A stretch of 64,000 nucleotides of DNA. It comes from Chrysopilus asiliformis (lineage: Eukaryota; Arthropoda; Insecta; Diptera; Rhagionidae). Position 1 is the stretch's first letter; each line of letters opens with the position of its first letter. Location: contig OZ035961.1 of assembly GCA_964034945.1 (NCBI GenBank), forward strand, positions 62,713,244 to 62,777,243, given 5' to 3'. A model generated the notes under the pieces. It was not told the DNA's origin. It did not search any database and was given only the letters and a program-made list of their open reading frames with translations. A program made the translations under genes and the position numbers. This document shows, piece after piece, positions 30,864 through 42,178 of the stretch.

Positions 30864-31307
30864 AAGAAAAAGGCATAATTCTAGGCGTGAGAAGGAGTGG
30901 TCAAATTAAATTCAGTTGAATGGAAGAGTTGTGTAAGAGTTTTTCTAGCATTTATAATTTTTTGACCTTACTCACCGTTTTCCAGAGAATTTCAAAAATA
31001 TATTCATTTGAACGGGAGATTCTGGAAGGCTGGATTAATTTTGCTCATCAACGAACTTAGTTTTTTGAGAAACGCTCTTTGTCAAATTTCAAGATCCTAG
31101 CCAAACTCGCGAGGATTTTTATAAAAAAAAATAACACAAAATAAAAAAATAACGCACCAAATCTGTTGCAATCGACGAAATGGTTTATTATGTTTACGTT
31201 GATAACGATTAAGTAATTACAATTTTGTGCGCAAATGTACAAATTTATGAAACGAATGTCAAGTACACAAAACTCATATGTTTAGTCGCGCAAGTCTTAC
31301 CCCCGTC
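30864..31307. other. Unassigned AT-rich sequence
   Basis: No coding region or known repeat seen. Confidence 0.3.
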
Positions 31308-31727
31308 GCGCACTTCAGCTAAGCGAGCTCAACTACGTGAGCTAAGTTTCTCGCTGAAAGTAAAATCCTTAGTATTTACATTGGTGACCGCACACTTCAG
31401 CGAAACTATGAAACTACGTCGCCTAGTGATGGGCGAGACGGACTAAGCTCGCTCGCGTAGTTCAGACTTCAACTACGCGAACTACTTCGCTGGCATCGCT
31501 GACACTCACATATACACACTTTCGGCGTTATACAGTGTAGAATCGGTGTTTGCAAAAGTGTAGTATTTTGTGGGCATAAATGTGCAAGTGACAATTGCAT
31601 ACAACTGATGGCATACAGATGGCATATCGCCGCGTAGTTTAGCTCAAGTGTGCAACGATGTGAGCTAACCCAGCTAAGCTATGTAACTATAGCTAGCCTC
31701 GCTCACATAGCTTAGCTGAAGTGTATG
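31308..31727. repeat. Possible TIR element (CACTTCAGCTAAGC)
   Basis: CACTTCAGCTAAGCGAGCTC near 31311 and, inverted, CACTTCAGCTAAGCTATGTG ending near 31727. Many AGCTAAGC/TAGCTTAGCT words lie between, with partial internal repeats (near 31392 and 31640). No target duplication could be fixed. Confidence 0.45.
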
Positions 31728-31733
31728 ACAGGC

Positions 31734-32713
31734 TGTGGTGAATCAGATTTTCTCTGAAATCACCACCGATCAATTTAATCAAAAACCCAATTAAGGAACC
31801 GAGATCTTTTGGGCTTACCCTCAAACGAGGCTATAAATTTTAATATATTTTCAAGAAAATATTATTGTCCATCACATGTGTTTTCCATAAACAAATTCTC
31901 TTACAGGTAAAACGTAAACAAAGGTTGTTTGGGATGCAATACAAGACATCCTTTTTCATTTTTTATGGATAATAAAATTGCTTAAACCGTTCAAGCAATA
32001 AAAAAGATCTTTTCGTATGCATGCATACAAAACAGCCTAAAAACACAAGTAGGCTGGGCAAATAGCCAAACACAAGCATCCTTACAAACAATCTATAAGG
32101 AGGCTGGGAAAAAACATTTACGATCATCCAAAGATCGTATTTTTTCTAATCAATCGAATGAGTAAGTAGGTTGGGCAAAACATCCTGACGAATAATCTAC
32201 AAAGAGAATGGGCAAACACTCATACACATGATCATATCCTTCCCTACTGATAGAATCAATTTTCCTATTTTCAAATAAGGAAACATTGAAAGTAGAATGG
32301 ACAAATATCCCCTACTAGTTTCCAACTGAGATGGAATTCAATAGAAAACCAAGGATTGGAAAGGAAAAGAAAGAGGATCGAAAGGATTTCTTGATCCTAT
32401 AAAAACGACCTGTTTGATAAGATTGAGTCAGTTGAAGTTTGGTCTGCGAACTCGAGTCGCGACCTAGCAGTTGCAGTTGGAGTTGCAGTTGATTTCTGGT
32501 AAGCGACCTAGAGTCGCGACCTAAAGAAAGAAACGCGATCGCGGATAGTCAAAGTTGATTTTTATTTTCTTTTACATATTAAAAGATTAAGTCTAGCGGC
32601 GGCCATTCGATTGTGTATCTTTCCATGGTTCAAATTGAGTTAGTCTGAAATTGAGAAATGTCAAATGAAATGCAGAAAAAAACTTGACGTTTAGGTGTGG
32701 TTCACATTCAACA
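31734..32713 (+). repeat. Probable solo LTR with TATA/initiator core promoter
   Basis: Begins TGTGGTGAATCAG and ends TTCACATTCAACA, that is TG...CA. CCTATAAAAACG near 32396 is followed about 28 nt later by GAGTCAGTT, an arthropod initiator-like TCAGT. No internal region follows and no target duplication was found, so this is a suggestion only. Confidence 0.4.
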
Positions 32714-32991
32714 TCGGCCCTTAAAATTTAACCACCCTTTACATGTAAAAATTGTTCGATTATTTCAAAACAAGAAAAAAAATCATAAACATTCTACATC
32801 ATAAGGAAGATTTCAATATATATTGCGAATGGCATTTTCATTGAACTTGAAATTTTCACAGATTTATTCAAGACGGAATTTCTCTCAAAGTAAAAAAATT
32901 TTCTAATGGTGATATATTTAAAACCTTTTCTTTTAAATGAATTTCTAATTAATTTTAATCTCCTGAAACTTTTGCAATAATATTATGTACA

Positions 32992-35578
32992 TCTATATAC
33001 ATATATAAAAATGGAAGTTTGTTGGTTGGTTGGTTTGAGATTACAAAACTCAAGAACTACTGGACCGATTTTTACGCGGTTTTTTGCAAAATGATCTGTG
33101 TTGCCAGGAGCAGGTTTTTAGCTATGTAGATTTTTAAAATTCGAAACGGAAGGTCCTGTAAGGATAATGAAAATATCCTTTTTCCCATTTTTCTCCGGAA
33201 AAATTTGCATTATAGGGTTTTTGGGGTCGCTGATCACGAATCCGGTATTAGATTTTCAAAATTCGAAACGGAAGGTCCTGTAAGGATAATCGAAATATCC
33301 TTTTTCCCATTTTTCCCCGGAAAAATTTGCGTTATACGGTTTTTGGGGTCGCTGATCACGAATCCGGTATTAGATTTTCAAAATTCGAAACGGAAGGTCC
33401 TGTAAGGATAACGCAAATATCCTTTTTCTCATTTTTCTCCGGAAAAATTGCCATTATGGGGTTTTTGGGGTCGCTGATCACGAATCCGGTATTAGATTTT
33501 CAAAATTCGAAACGGAAGGTCCTGTAAGGATAATGAAAATATCCTTTTTCCCATTTTTCCCCGGAAAAATTGCCATTATGGGGTTTTTGGGGTCGCTGAT
33601 CACGAATTCGATATTAGATTTTCAAAGTTCGAAACGGAAGGTCCTGTAAGGATAATACAAATATCCTTTTTCCGATTTTTCGCCGGAAAAATTGGTATTA
33701 TGGGGTTTTTGGGGTCGCTGATCACGAATCCGATATTAGATTTTCAAAATTCGAAACGAAAGGTCCTGTAAGGATAAATATCCTTTTTCCCGTTTTTCCT
33801 CGGAAAATCGGTATAAGGGGGTTTTTGGCGCGCTGATCACGAATCCGATATTAGATTTTCAAAATTCGAAACGAAAAGTCCTGTAAGGATAAATATCCTG
33901 TTTCCCGTTCTTCCTCGGAAAAATCTGTATAAGGGGGTTTTTGGGGGCGCTGATCACGAATCCGGTATTATATTTTCAAAATTCGAAACGGAAGGTCCTG
34001 TAAATATAACGCAAATATCCTTTTTCCCATTTTTCTCCGGAAAAATTGCCATTATGGGGTTTTTGGGGTCGCTAATCACGAATCCGGTGTTGGAATTTCA
34101 AAATTCGAAACGGAGGGTCCTGTAAGGATAAATATCCTTTTTCCCGTTCTTCCTCGGAAAAATCGGTATAAGGGGGTTTTTGGGGCGCTGATCACGAATC
34201 CGGTATTAGATTTTCAAAATTCTAAACGGAAGGTCCTGTAAGGATAACGCAAATATCCTTTTTCCCGTTTCTCCTGGGAAAAATCGGCATAAGGTTTCCG
34301 GGGTCGCTGACCGCGAATCCGGTGTTAGATTTTTAAAATTCTAAATGGAAGGTCCTGAAAGGATAACGGAAATATCATTTTTCCCGTTATTCCCCGGGAA
34401 AATTGGCTTTATGTTTGGGATCGCTGATCACGAATCCGATATAAGATTTTCAAATTTCGAAACGAAAAGTCCTGTAAGGATAAATATCCTCTTTCCGTTT
34501 TTCCTCGGAAAATCGGTATAAGGGGGTTTTTGGCGCGCTGATCACGAATCCGATATTAGATTTTCAAAATTCGAAACGAAAAGTCCTGTAAGGATAAATA
34601 TCCTGTTTCCCGTTCTTCCTCGGAAAAATCTGTATAAGGGGGTTTTTGGGGGCGCTGATCACGAATCCGGTATTATATTTTCAAAATTCGAAAAAATGAT
34701 CACGAATCCGGTGTTGGAATTTCAAAATTCTAACCGAAAAGTCCTGCAAGATTAACGCAAATGTCTTTTTTCCAATTTTTCTTGATGCAATTGCCACTAA
34801 GGGATTTTCGAGGTCTATGATCGCGAATCCGGTGTTCGATTTTTCAAATGCTAAAGGGAAGGTCCTGTAAGGATAACGCAAATATCCTTTTTCCCATTTT
34901 TCCCCGGGAAAATTGCCATTATGGGGTTTTTGGGGTCGCTGATCACGAATCCGGTGTTGGAATTTCAAAATTCGAAACGGAAGGTCCTATAAGGATAACG
35001 CAAATATCCTTTTTCCCATTTTTCCCCGGGAAAATTGCCATTATGGGGTTTTTGGGTTCGCTGATGACGGATCCGGTGTTAGATTTTCAAAACTCGAAAC
35101 GGAAGGTCCTGTAAGGGTAACGGAAGTATCTTTTTCCCATTTGTTCCAGGAAATATTGCATTAGGGGGTTTCTGAGCTCGCTGATCACAGCTCTGCAGTG
35201 GGATTTTTAAAAATCGAAACGGAAGGTCCTGTCAGGATAACGAAAATATTCTTTTCCCAAAATTTCCCCGGAAAAATTGGCATTATGGGATTTTCGGGGT
35301 CGCTGATCACGCATCCGGTAATAGTTTTTAAAAAGTCTAAACGGAAGGTCCTGTAAGGATAACGCAAATATCCTTTTTCCAAGTTTTCTCGCAAAAACTG
35401 GCTTTAGGAGGTTTTCATGGTTGCTTATCACGAATCTGTTGTTGAAATTTCAAAATTCGAAACGCAAGGTCCTGTAAGAATAATATTTTTTCCCAAAAGT
35501 TTTTAAATTATTTATGGTTTTTTTGCATTCTAAAATTTATACAAAAAACTTTAAGCTGGCATTCGTAGGGTCTGCTAG
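32992..35578 (+). mobile_element. Family B Helitron, complete, largest array
   Basis: Starts TCTATATACATATATAAAAA after A; head with a GTTG run, ACTGGACCGATTTTTACGCG and GCCAGGAGCAGG; about 19 units of 122 bp, including a subgroup with shortened AGGATAAATATCC; tail GTCTGCTAG at 35578 followed by T. Both termini and the A/T target fit a canonical Helitron. No protein. Confidence 0.88.
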
Positions 35579-36098
35579 TAAAACATAAAAACCAATCGAA
35601 AATCAGTAAAATATATAAAAAAATTTGTATTCGATTTTTTTTTGAAATTTTTTTAAAAATCAACAACGCATTTACCCCCAAATTTTATTTAGCGAATTTG
35701 TATGGTATAATGGTAGGTATTTACAGAAAAAATTTCAAAAGAAAAAAAAATGTCTTTCTCGAGATATTTTAAATTTTGTCACCAAATTGAATTTTACTAT
35801 ATAAAAGTGAGGGGGAGGGAGTCAAAAAGTATTTTTTTGTGACAAGGTAATTTAATTACCTTTCCAAAATGTTTAATATCATCACAATCGGTAAAGCCGT
35901 TCAGAAGTTACAAATTTTTAAAGTTTTTGTGATTTCCAGTTTTCGCCGACTTTGACCCCCTCCCCTCCGCCTACCGGACGTTATTCCACCAAACAAAAAA
36001 ATACGGGTAACCTTTTTTTAAGTCCCTAACAACATCCAAATGAAAAAAGTTAAGAAATCGAACATGACTGTAAACGTGAGTATGAGTTGAGGTGGAGT
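35579..36098. other. Unassigned AT-rich sequence
   Basis: No gene. ACAATCGGTAAAGCCGTTC near 35885 resembles Helitron-type repeat wording but no boundaries are visible. Confidence 0.3.
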
Positions 36099-37457
36099 TC
36101 ACCATATATATAAAAATGGATGTTTGTCTGTTTGTCTGTCTGTCTGAGATTACAAAACTCAAAAACTACTGGACCGACATTTACGCGGTTTTTTGCAAAA
36201 TGATCTGTGTTGCCAGGAGCAGGTTTTTAGCTATGTAGATTTTCAAAATTCGAAACGGAAGGTCCTGTAAGGATAATGAAAATATCCTGAAATTTTACGC
36301 CATCCATGTTTGTATCTCCAAAAATGCATGAAAACGACGCCTTAAGTATAGTTTTGAGCACATTTATGTATTTTTTGGAGTTCATTTTGCCTTCACATAC
36401 GAACATTTCACCAACTCCAGATCCACCCATGCAGCCCCAAACCATTATACTGCCACCCCCGTATTTTACGGTTGGTACAACACATTCGACATTATACTCT
36501 TCGCCTATTCGGCGGCGGACATACGATGCACCGGGTGTCCCGAAAACCTAAAAAATAATGAAAAAATATGATTTGTAAACCGTTGGATTTTATGATCTGT
36601 GTTGCCAGGAGCAGGTTTTTAGCTATGTAGATTTTCAAAATTCGAAACGGAAGGTCCTGTAAGGATAATGAAAATATCCTTTTTCCCATTTTTCCCCGGA
36701 AAAATTTGCATTATAGAGTTTTTGGGGTCGCTGATCACGAATCCGGTATTCGATTTTCAAAATTCGAAACGGAAGGTCCTGTAAGGATAATGAAAATATC
36801 CTTTTCCCATTTTTTCCCGGAAAAATTTGCATTATAGGGTTTTTGGGGTCGCTGATCACGAATCCAGTATTACATTTTCAAAATTCGAAACTGAAGTTCC
36901 TGTAAGGATAACGCAAATATCCTTTTTCCCATTATTCCCCGGGAACATTGGCATTATATTTGGGATCGCTGATCACGAATCCGATATTAGATTTTCAAAA
37001 TTCGAAACGAAAGGTCCTGTCAGGATAAATATCCTTTTTCCCGTTTTCCCTCGGAAAAATCGGCATAAGGGGGTTTTTGGTGTCGCTGATCATGAATCTG
37101 GTATTAGATTTTCAAAATTCGAAACGGAAGGTCCTGTAAGGATAACGCAAATCTCCTTTTTCCAATTTTTCTTGAAACAATTGACACTAGGGGGTTTTCG
37201 AGGTCGCTGATCGCGAATCCAGTGTTCGATTTTTCAAATGCTAAACGGGAGGTCCTGTAATGACAACGGAAATGTCCTTTTTCCAATTTTTCTCGCAAAA
37301 AAAACAGGCTTTGGGAGGTTTTCAGGGTTGCTTATCACGAATCTGGAGTTGAAATTTCAAAATTCGAAACGGAAGGTCCTATAAGTTATTTTATGGTTTT
37401 TTGGCATTCTAAAATTTACACAAAAAAACTTTTAGCTGCCAACGAAGGGTCTGCTAG
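36099..37457 (+). mobile_element. Family B Helitron carrying captured Tc1 sequence
   Basis: Head ATATATATAAAAATGGATG with a GTCTG run (36121-36153), about 8 units of the 122-bp repeat, tail ending GTCTGCTAG at 37457. After the first partial unit a 300-bp block of Tc1 transposon is inserted; immediately after it the head block ATGATCTGTGTTGCCAGGAG (already at 36199) appears a second time. Confidence 0.85.
36287..36589. other. Captured 300-bp Tc1 transposase fragment
   Basis: Appears identical to 38016-38318 of the Tc1 element 1.4 kb away, covering part of transposase exon 2 (minus strand MVWGCMGGSGVGEMFV) and part of the intervening 112 bp. It has neither TIRs nor TA duplication, so it did not arrive by Tc1 transposition. 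Confidence 0.88.
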
Positions 37458-37479
37458 TTATATATATATATATATATAT

Positions 37480-37599
37480 ATATAGAGAAATATGCCACAA
37501 ACAGTCCACAATAGGAGAAATATGCCACAAACAGTCCACAATATATTATATCATTGCGAAGACATCAGTCCACAATATATTATATCACTGCGAAGATAT
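37480..37599 (+). pseudogene. Stuttered fragment of a Transib-like ORF
   Basis: GAGAAATATGCCACAAACAG appears at about 37484 and 37516, and CAGTCCACAATATATTATAT appears near 37535 and 37567. The words match the N-terminus of the minus-strand ORF ending at 45418 (MPQTVHKILYHGEDI). So a short piece of that element was copied here in partial tandem repeats beside a TA run. Confidence 0.6.
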
Positions 37600-37600
37600 A

Positions 37601-39155
37601 CAGCCTTGGCCAAAAGTATTGAGCACCCATGCTATATGGCAAAATAACCGTTATATTTAGATGGAGTCAAATAAAAATAGTTTTAGTAGAAGTTAATCGT
37701 TTATTGTATGATAAAAATTTAATATTTTGTGGGACCACCCTTCGCCTTTATAACGGCAGCGACCCTCTTAGGCATGGATGCGACGAGTTTCTTACATTCA
37801 TCGCTGCTTATCGCGCTCCACTCTTCTTGGAGGTGCCTTTTTAAATCTTCTTTTGACGAAATTTGATGTGCCCGCACCTTACGCTTTAGTATAGCTCATA
37901 AATGTTCTATGGGGTTTAAATCCGGAGACTGCGAAGGCCACTCTAAAACATCGACGCAATTTTCTTCAAACCAATTCTTTGTTTCGGTGGATTTATGGCA
38001 TGGTGCGTTGTTTTGCTGAAATTTTACGCCATCCATGTTTGTATCTCCAAAAATGCATGAAAACGACGCCTTAAGTATAGTTTTGAGCACATTTATGTAT
38101 TTTTTGGAGTTCATTTTGCCTTCACATACGAACATTTCACCAACTCCAGATCCACCCATGCAGCCCCAAACCATTATACTGCCACCCCCGTATTTTACGG
38201 TTGGTACAACACATTCGACATTATACTCTTCGCCTATTCGGCGGCGGACATACGATGCACCGGGTGTCCCGAAAACCTAAAAAATAATGAAAAAATATGA
38301 TTTGTAAACCGTTGGATTTTACTACACTACACATATTTATCGGGTCGAAAATAATGTTTTTCTACAGAAAAAGGAATTATTTTACTCCCCTGAAAGTTTG
38401 ATTCGTCCGACCATAGAATATTTGACCAATCTTGCTCAGTTAAACTTTTGTGTTTTAGAGCCCATTGGAAGCGAGCCTTTTTGTTTTTTCGGAAAGCCAC
38501 GGCTTCTTCCTGGCTTTGCAGCCTTTTAGACCAGCTTTCTGCAGTCTTCTTCGTGTCGTCCTCGCAGATATTGGCTTTTTAATTGTTACTGAAAAATCAG
38601 CAGCGAGCTCGAAAGACGTTTTTCTCCTATTTTTCAGTGAATCCCTTACTAATATTCTGTCTTCACGATCTATAGTAAGTCGTTTTCGTCCAGATCTGTG
38701 TCTATTTTTATGCGATTCAGTCTTCTCGAACCGTTCGATAACATATTGCACAGCTCGACGCGAACATTCGACGGTTTTAGAAATTTCCACTTGGAACTTG
38801 CCTTGCTGCTTCAAAAGTTGAATTTCTACCCGCTGTTGCAATGTCAGTTCTCTTTTTTTCGCCATATTTACATTAAAATATTTAATTTATTGAAAAAAAA
38901 TCACTTCAAGGCACTACACAACTGTATGTCTTCACAGCGAGCTGAGAAAGCGAACTAATCGGATATCAAAAAACACAACAAAAGCAAATTTTTAAGGTTC
39001 TAGATGTTTTGTTACTAACCAGCCACTTGACTATTGTTTAAATTTTATTTTTTAGATGCCGACAAAACTTTAATAAACAATACGATTGATTTGGAGCATC
39101 AGATTTTGTATATTAGTAAAATTTACAGGGTGCTCAATACTTTTGGCCAAGGCTG
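37601..39155 (-). mobile_element. Tc1 element, full length (1555 bp)
   Basis: 28-bp TIRs starting CAGCCTTGGCCAAAAGTATT, exact on both ends, with TA at 37599-37600 and 39156-39157. Length is normal for Tc1. The encoded transposase is broken. Confidence 0.92.
37719..38865 (-). pseudogene. Tc1 transposase, disrupted
   Basis: ATG at 38865. The paired N-terminal helix-turn-helix domains are readable (MAKKRELTLQQRVEIQLLKQ; later ISARTTRRRLQKAGLK). A single-base loss near 38475 in an A-run shifts the frame before FQWALKHKSL. LWSDESNFQ holds the first catalytic Asp and ends at 38390. 112 bp (38278-38389) then interrupt the frame and end with TTTTTTAG; the protein resumes VFGTPGASYVRRRIG. The second Asp is changed (QQNNAPCH for QDNAPCH). 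The Glu is kept in LNPIEHL, followed by TGA in place of Trp. It ends PTKY at 37719. Confidence 0.88.
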
Positions 39156-39766
39156 TATATATATATTAGATTGCCCATATGTGCAAAGTTGTAATTTCTG
39201 TTGCTCCCCGTCCATTTTCGTGAAGTTTAGGTCAAAAAAATAAGATTTAAAAAAAAAAGTAGGAATCTGTAGTGGAAAAAACCCAGCCGGTTTTTCATTG
39301 AAGTTTCAAAAATAGACTTTAAAATGGTGAATCGCTTTAACTGTCCGTAACTCCTATAATATTTAATTTTTCGTTGATGGTCTAAAGACAACTTTTGTAG
39401 AGGATAACTAGACGAACATCTAATTCTCACGAAGTTTTGACCTACGGTTGAAATTTAATGCTTTTTTGGTCCCAAAACAGCGATTTTTTAAGAACATTTT
39501 CATGAATTATTTTCTTTAAATGTATTTTTTGCACTTTCTAAAGGGTGGAATATTTCTTCTGGTAAGCCTATGTTCTAGAGAATGAAATGTAGATTTATTT
39601 AAAAAAAAATTAAACCGATCTAAAGTTATACGACATACATACAGACCGACAAACAGACAGATCCTAAATTTTTTGTCTGAAACGGATTTTGTACTGGTCA
39701 GAAGTATTGAAAAGTATATTTTTTTTAAGTTTTTCCGATATTCTTATTTGTTATAAAACATTTTAA
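39156..39766. other. Unassigned AT-rich sequence
   Basis: No coding region. A short ACAGACCGACAAACAGACAG run near 39640 suggests an old GTCY-bearing Helitron derivative. Confidence 0.3.
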
Positions 39767-39985
39767 CCCTTAATTTATGAGGTGAAAATCATATGCGTAA
39801 ATGATGAGGTGGTTTCCAATGGACTTGTTCTAATCACATACCAAATCCGTGCTTTTAACTCGGCACACAACACCATACTGTATGAAGGTACTGAAGATTT
39901 CAGAGTCACTGTGCTGAAAACATGAGAAATAGCAAAGAGAGAAAAGTCAATGTGGGTCCACTGGACCCACCTCATCAATGAAGGG
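39767..39985. mobile_element. piggyBac-type MITE (219 bp)
   Basis: TTAA at both sides (39763-39766, 39986-39989). Ends CCCTTAATTTATGAGGTG and, inverted, CCCTTCATTGATGAGGTG. TTAA target duplication with a CCC-starting TIR is the piggyBac signature. Confidence 0.8.
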
Positions 39986-40136
39986 TTAAAATACAAAATT
40001 TAATGGAATTTTTTTTAAATTTTTTTCTTGAAATTGTTCATAGTTTTTTGTTAAATATTCAATGAATTTTGCTTTCGAATAGCTTTGCATTGATATTTGT
40101 TTATAATGCTGTTCCAATGAATGCAGGATATACTGT

Positions 40137-40424
40137 TTTTGTTGCTCCTAGTGCGTTAGAACAGTATTATATCGAATCATCAAAGCTACTCCACGCTCTG
40201 CTATATCATTAACAACAAGTAAATTTTTAATCATTGCCTTCGCAGCGATGTAGTTCTCGTCTTCCTCGTATGTTGCTGGATCGGCAGTCAAAAAATTGTT
40301 CCTTATACCAGTGATTTCTTGATTTAATATTTTATCAAAGAAAAAGTATGTGTTATTACTAACAAAATCGCACAATTCTGGTGACTCGATATAATACTGT
40401 TCTAACGCACTAGGAGCAACAAAA
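40137..40424 (-). pseudogene. Transposase-like fragment bounded by a 41-bp inverted repeat
   Basis: Minus-strand ORF 40375-40148: CDFVSNNTYFFFDKILNQ ... AAKAMIKNLLVVNDIAERGV. I do not recognise the family with certainty; the VVNDxAERGV motif recalls C-termini of transposon proteins seen in insects and cnidarians. The block from TTTGTTGCTCCTAGTGCG at 40138 recurs inverted at 40383-40424 with one mismatch in about 41. Confidence 0.5.
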
Positions 40425-40429
40425 AAAAA

Positions 40430-40435
<6 letters not shown>

Positions 40436-40472
<37 letters not shown>
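40436..40472. repeat. (TA)n microsatellite
   Basis: Uninterrupted TA run directly before a pogo-like terminus (CAGTGGTGGCTCGATAATTC). Confidence 0.9.
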
Positions 40473-40476
<4 letters not shown>

Positions 40477-41160
40477 TGGTGGCTCGATAATTCGGACAAT
40501 TGCAAACCAGACGTTGTCCGAATTATCGATTTGTCCGAATTATCGATTTGTCCGAATTACTAAAACCTATATATTTCCATCCTAATTTTTGGTTTAAACA
40601 TAACGAAAGCTATAATTGCCAATCTGGCAATTATGGAAAACCCATATGGTGATATGGCGTTGTTCGAAGTTTAATTGAACAGCGAACAGTTGTATCAAAA
40701 TTCCACTTTGAAAGCAAACTTTTCAATAAGATTTTTTTTAAAATTTATTTCAATCGGATTTTGATGTTTGGGAGTTTTATGTAGAATCATATCCTAAATA
40801 ACTTTTGTTCTTGCACTTTTTTGATAAGATGCACCGTTTTTGAGATATTCGCAAAAAACGTTTTCTTTCGAATGGTCCATTTTTACCCATTAACGAACTT
40901 AGCCTTGTATTTACGAAAAACGAATCTGCGTAAAATTTCAAGTCTCTAGCTCAATCCGTGCGCCCGCAATCCGCGCAACAGATGGACAGACAGACGGACG
41001 AACAGACAGACAGACGGATGGATGGATGGACGGACAGACGGACAGAAGGTCGGGCGGACTTCTAGCGCTATTGCCTTTCTTTAATTTATTTAAAATTTCA
41101 AGTGTTTCTTTTATTATTAGGAAGTTGTGTTTAATTTTATTAGCTGGATCCATAGTTAGT
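40473..41160 (-). mobile_element. Pogo/Tigger fragment split by a HINE
   Basis: Left: CAGTGGTGGCTCGATAATTC with repeated GTCCGAATTATCGAT words (40473-40595). Right (minus strand, about 41155-41060): MDPANKIKHNFLIIKETLEI then LNKLKKGNSA, the start of a CENP-B-type transposase helix-turn-helix. The HINE and deletions replace the rest; the far TIR was not found. Confidence 0.6.
40596..41055 (-). mobile_element. HINE, 5' truncated in the GTCY tract
   Basis: 3' end AAACATAACGAAAGC with the ATTGCCAATCTGGCAAT hairpin. The body reaches the GACAGACGG tract (40980-41055), where it stops; the head ATACCC is absent. Confidence 0.85.
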
Positions 41161-41285
41161 TTTTTAAACAAAATGTTATAATGTTAAAACAAGAATATGA
41201 AGGAAACTGAATAAACATAATCAAATTCTACGTACATACATATACGTATTTGTATTCGTATTATGCCGTTAGTCGCGAAAGATCT

Positions 41286-42178
41286 TTATTTATTTACAAT
41301 ATCGCTACAGAACAGATATGACTCCAATAACTAAATAGTGTACAAAATTAAGATAGAAAAAATTGAAAAATTAGATAAAATGAAACTTTATATAAATAAA
41401 ATAGATTAAAAAATTTCTGCATTTAGCCAAATAATTAGTTTACGGTGAAAAGTTAAGTATGGTATGTCCAAAGAACCAAATTGAAAGTTATCGTGGTTTC
41501 TTGGTAGCCGTACTAGTGGGGAATGAAAATATGGATTTATCGTAGCTCGAGGCTGTGTAAAAATTAGATTAAGCCTGTTTGGAAAATTAGAGTATCTAAG
41601 ATTAAGGCGATTGCTTAGAGTGCTATTGAAACAACCATTAAAAATTTTAAATAGGGTGCCCTCATCGAGAAATATTCGGCGCTTTTCTAAACTAGGTAAG
41701 CTTAGGTGTGTTAGGCGTCTATTATAATTGTCATTTTCTATTTTGAATTTATCGCACACTTGTTTAGTGAACCTTCTTTGCACTTGTTCAATTTGCTTAA
41801 CGTAACACATATATGACGGAGACCATACAGCAGAACAATATTCAAGTATACTACGAGCAAGACTTATGAAAAGAGTAATACAAGTACGAGGATTACTGAA
41901 GGAAACAGAAGAACGAACAATAAAACCAAAAAAGTCGTAGTGCTCAGTTGGTAATATTTTGTATATGGTGGTCAAATTTTAGCTTTCGATCAAAAATCAC
42001 ACCAAGATCAGAAACACTGTAAATTTCAGTCAAAAATTTGTTGTCAATCTTATATTTAAATTTCGTCACAATTTTCAGTAAGGAATAGGTCATTTTATTG
42101 CACTTAGGTATATTTAATCTAAGGTCATTGTTTTTGCACCACATACATAAAGAATTAAGGTCAAGTTGTAAAGCTTCG
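41286..42178 (-). pseudogene. LINE 3' fragment (jockey/CR1-like), 5' truncated
   Basis: Minus-strand RT tail: NNDLRLNIPKCNKMTYS, SVSDLGVIFDRKLKFD, then SLARSILEYCSAVWSP. A frame change separates the two ORFs near 41960. The 3' end has a TAAA-type tail (TATTTATTT on plus). Same family as 49534-49846. Confidence 0.8.

Noticed and set aside
24580..37457. Regular repeats that might suggest a CRISPR array
   Set aside because: Whole 122-bp units are repeated without unique spacers, and the setting is eukaryotic with Helitron ends.
36306..38280. Two identical 81-residue plus-strand ORFs (36306-36551, 38035-38280) as a duplicated gene
   Set aside because: They are antisense of Tc1 transposase; the real signal is the captured block, reported as a finding.
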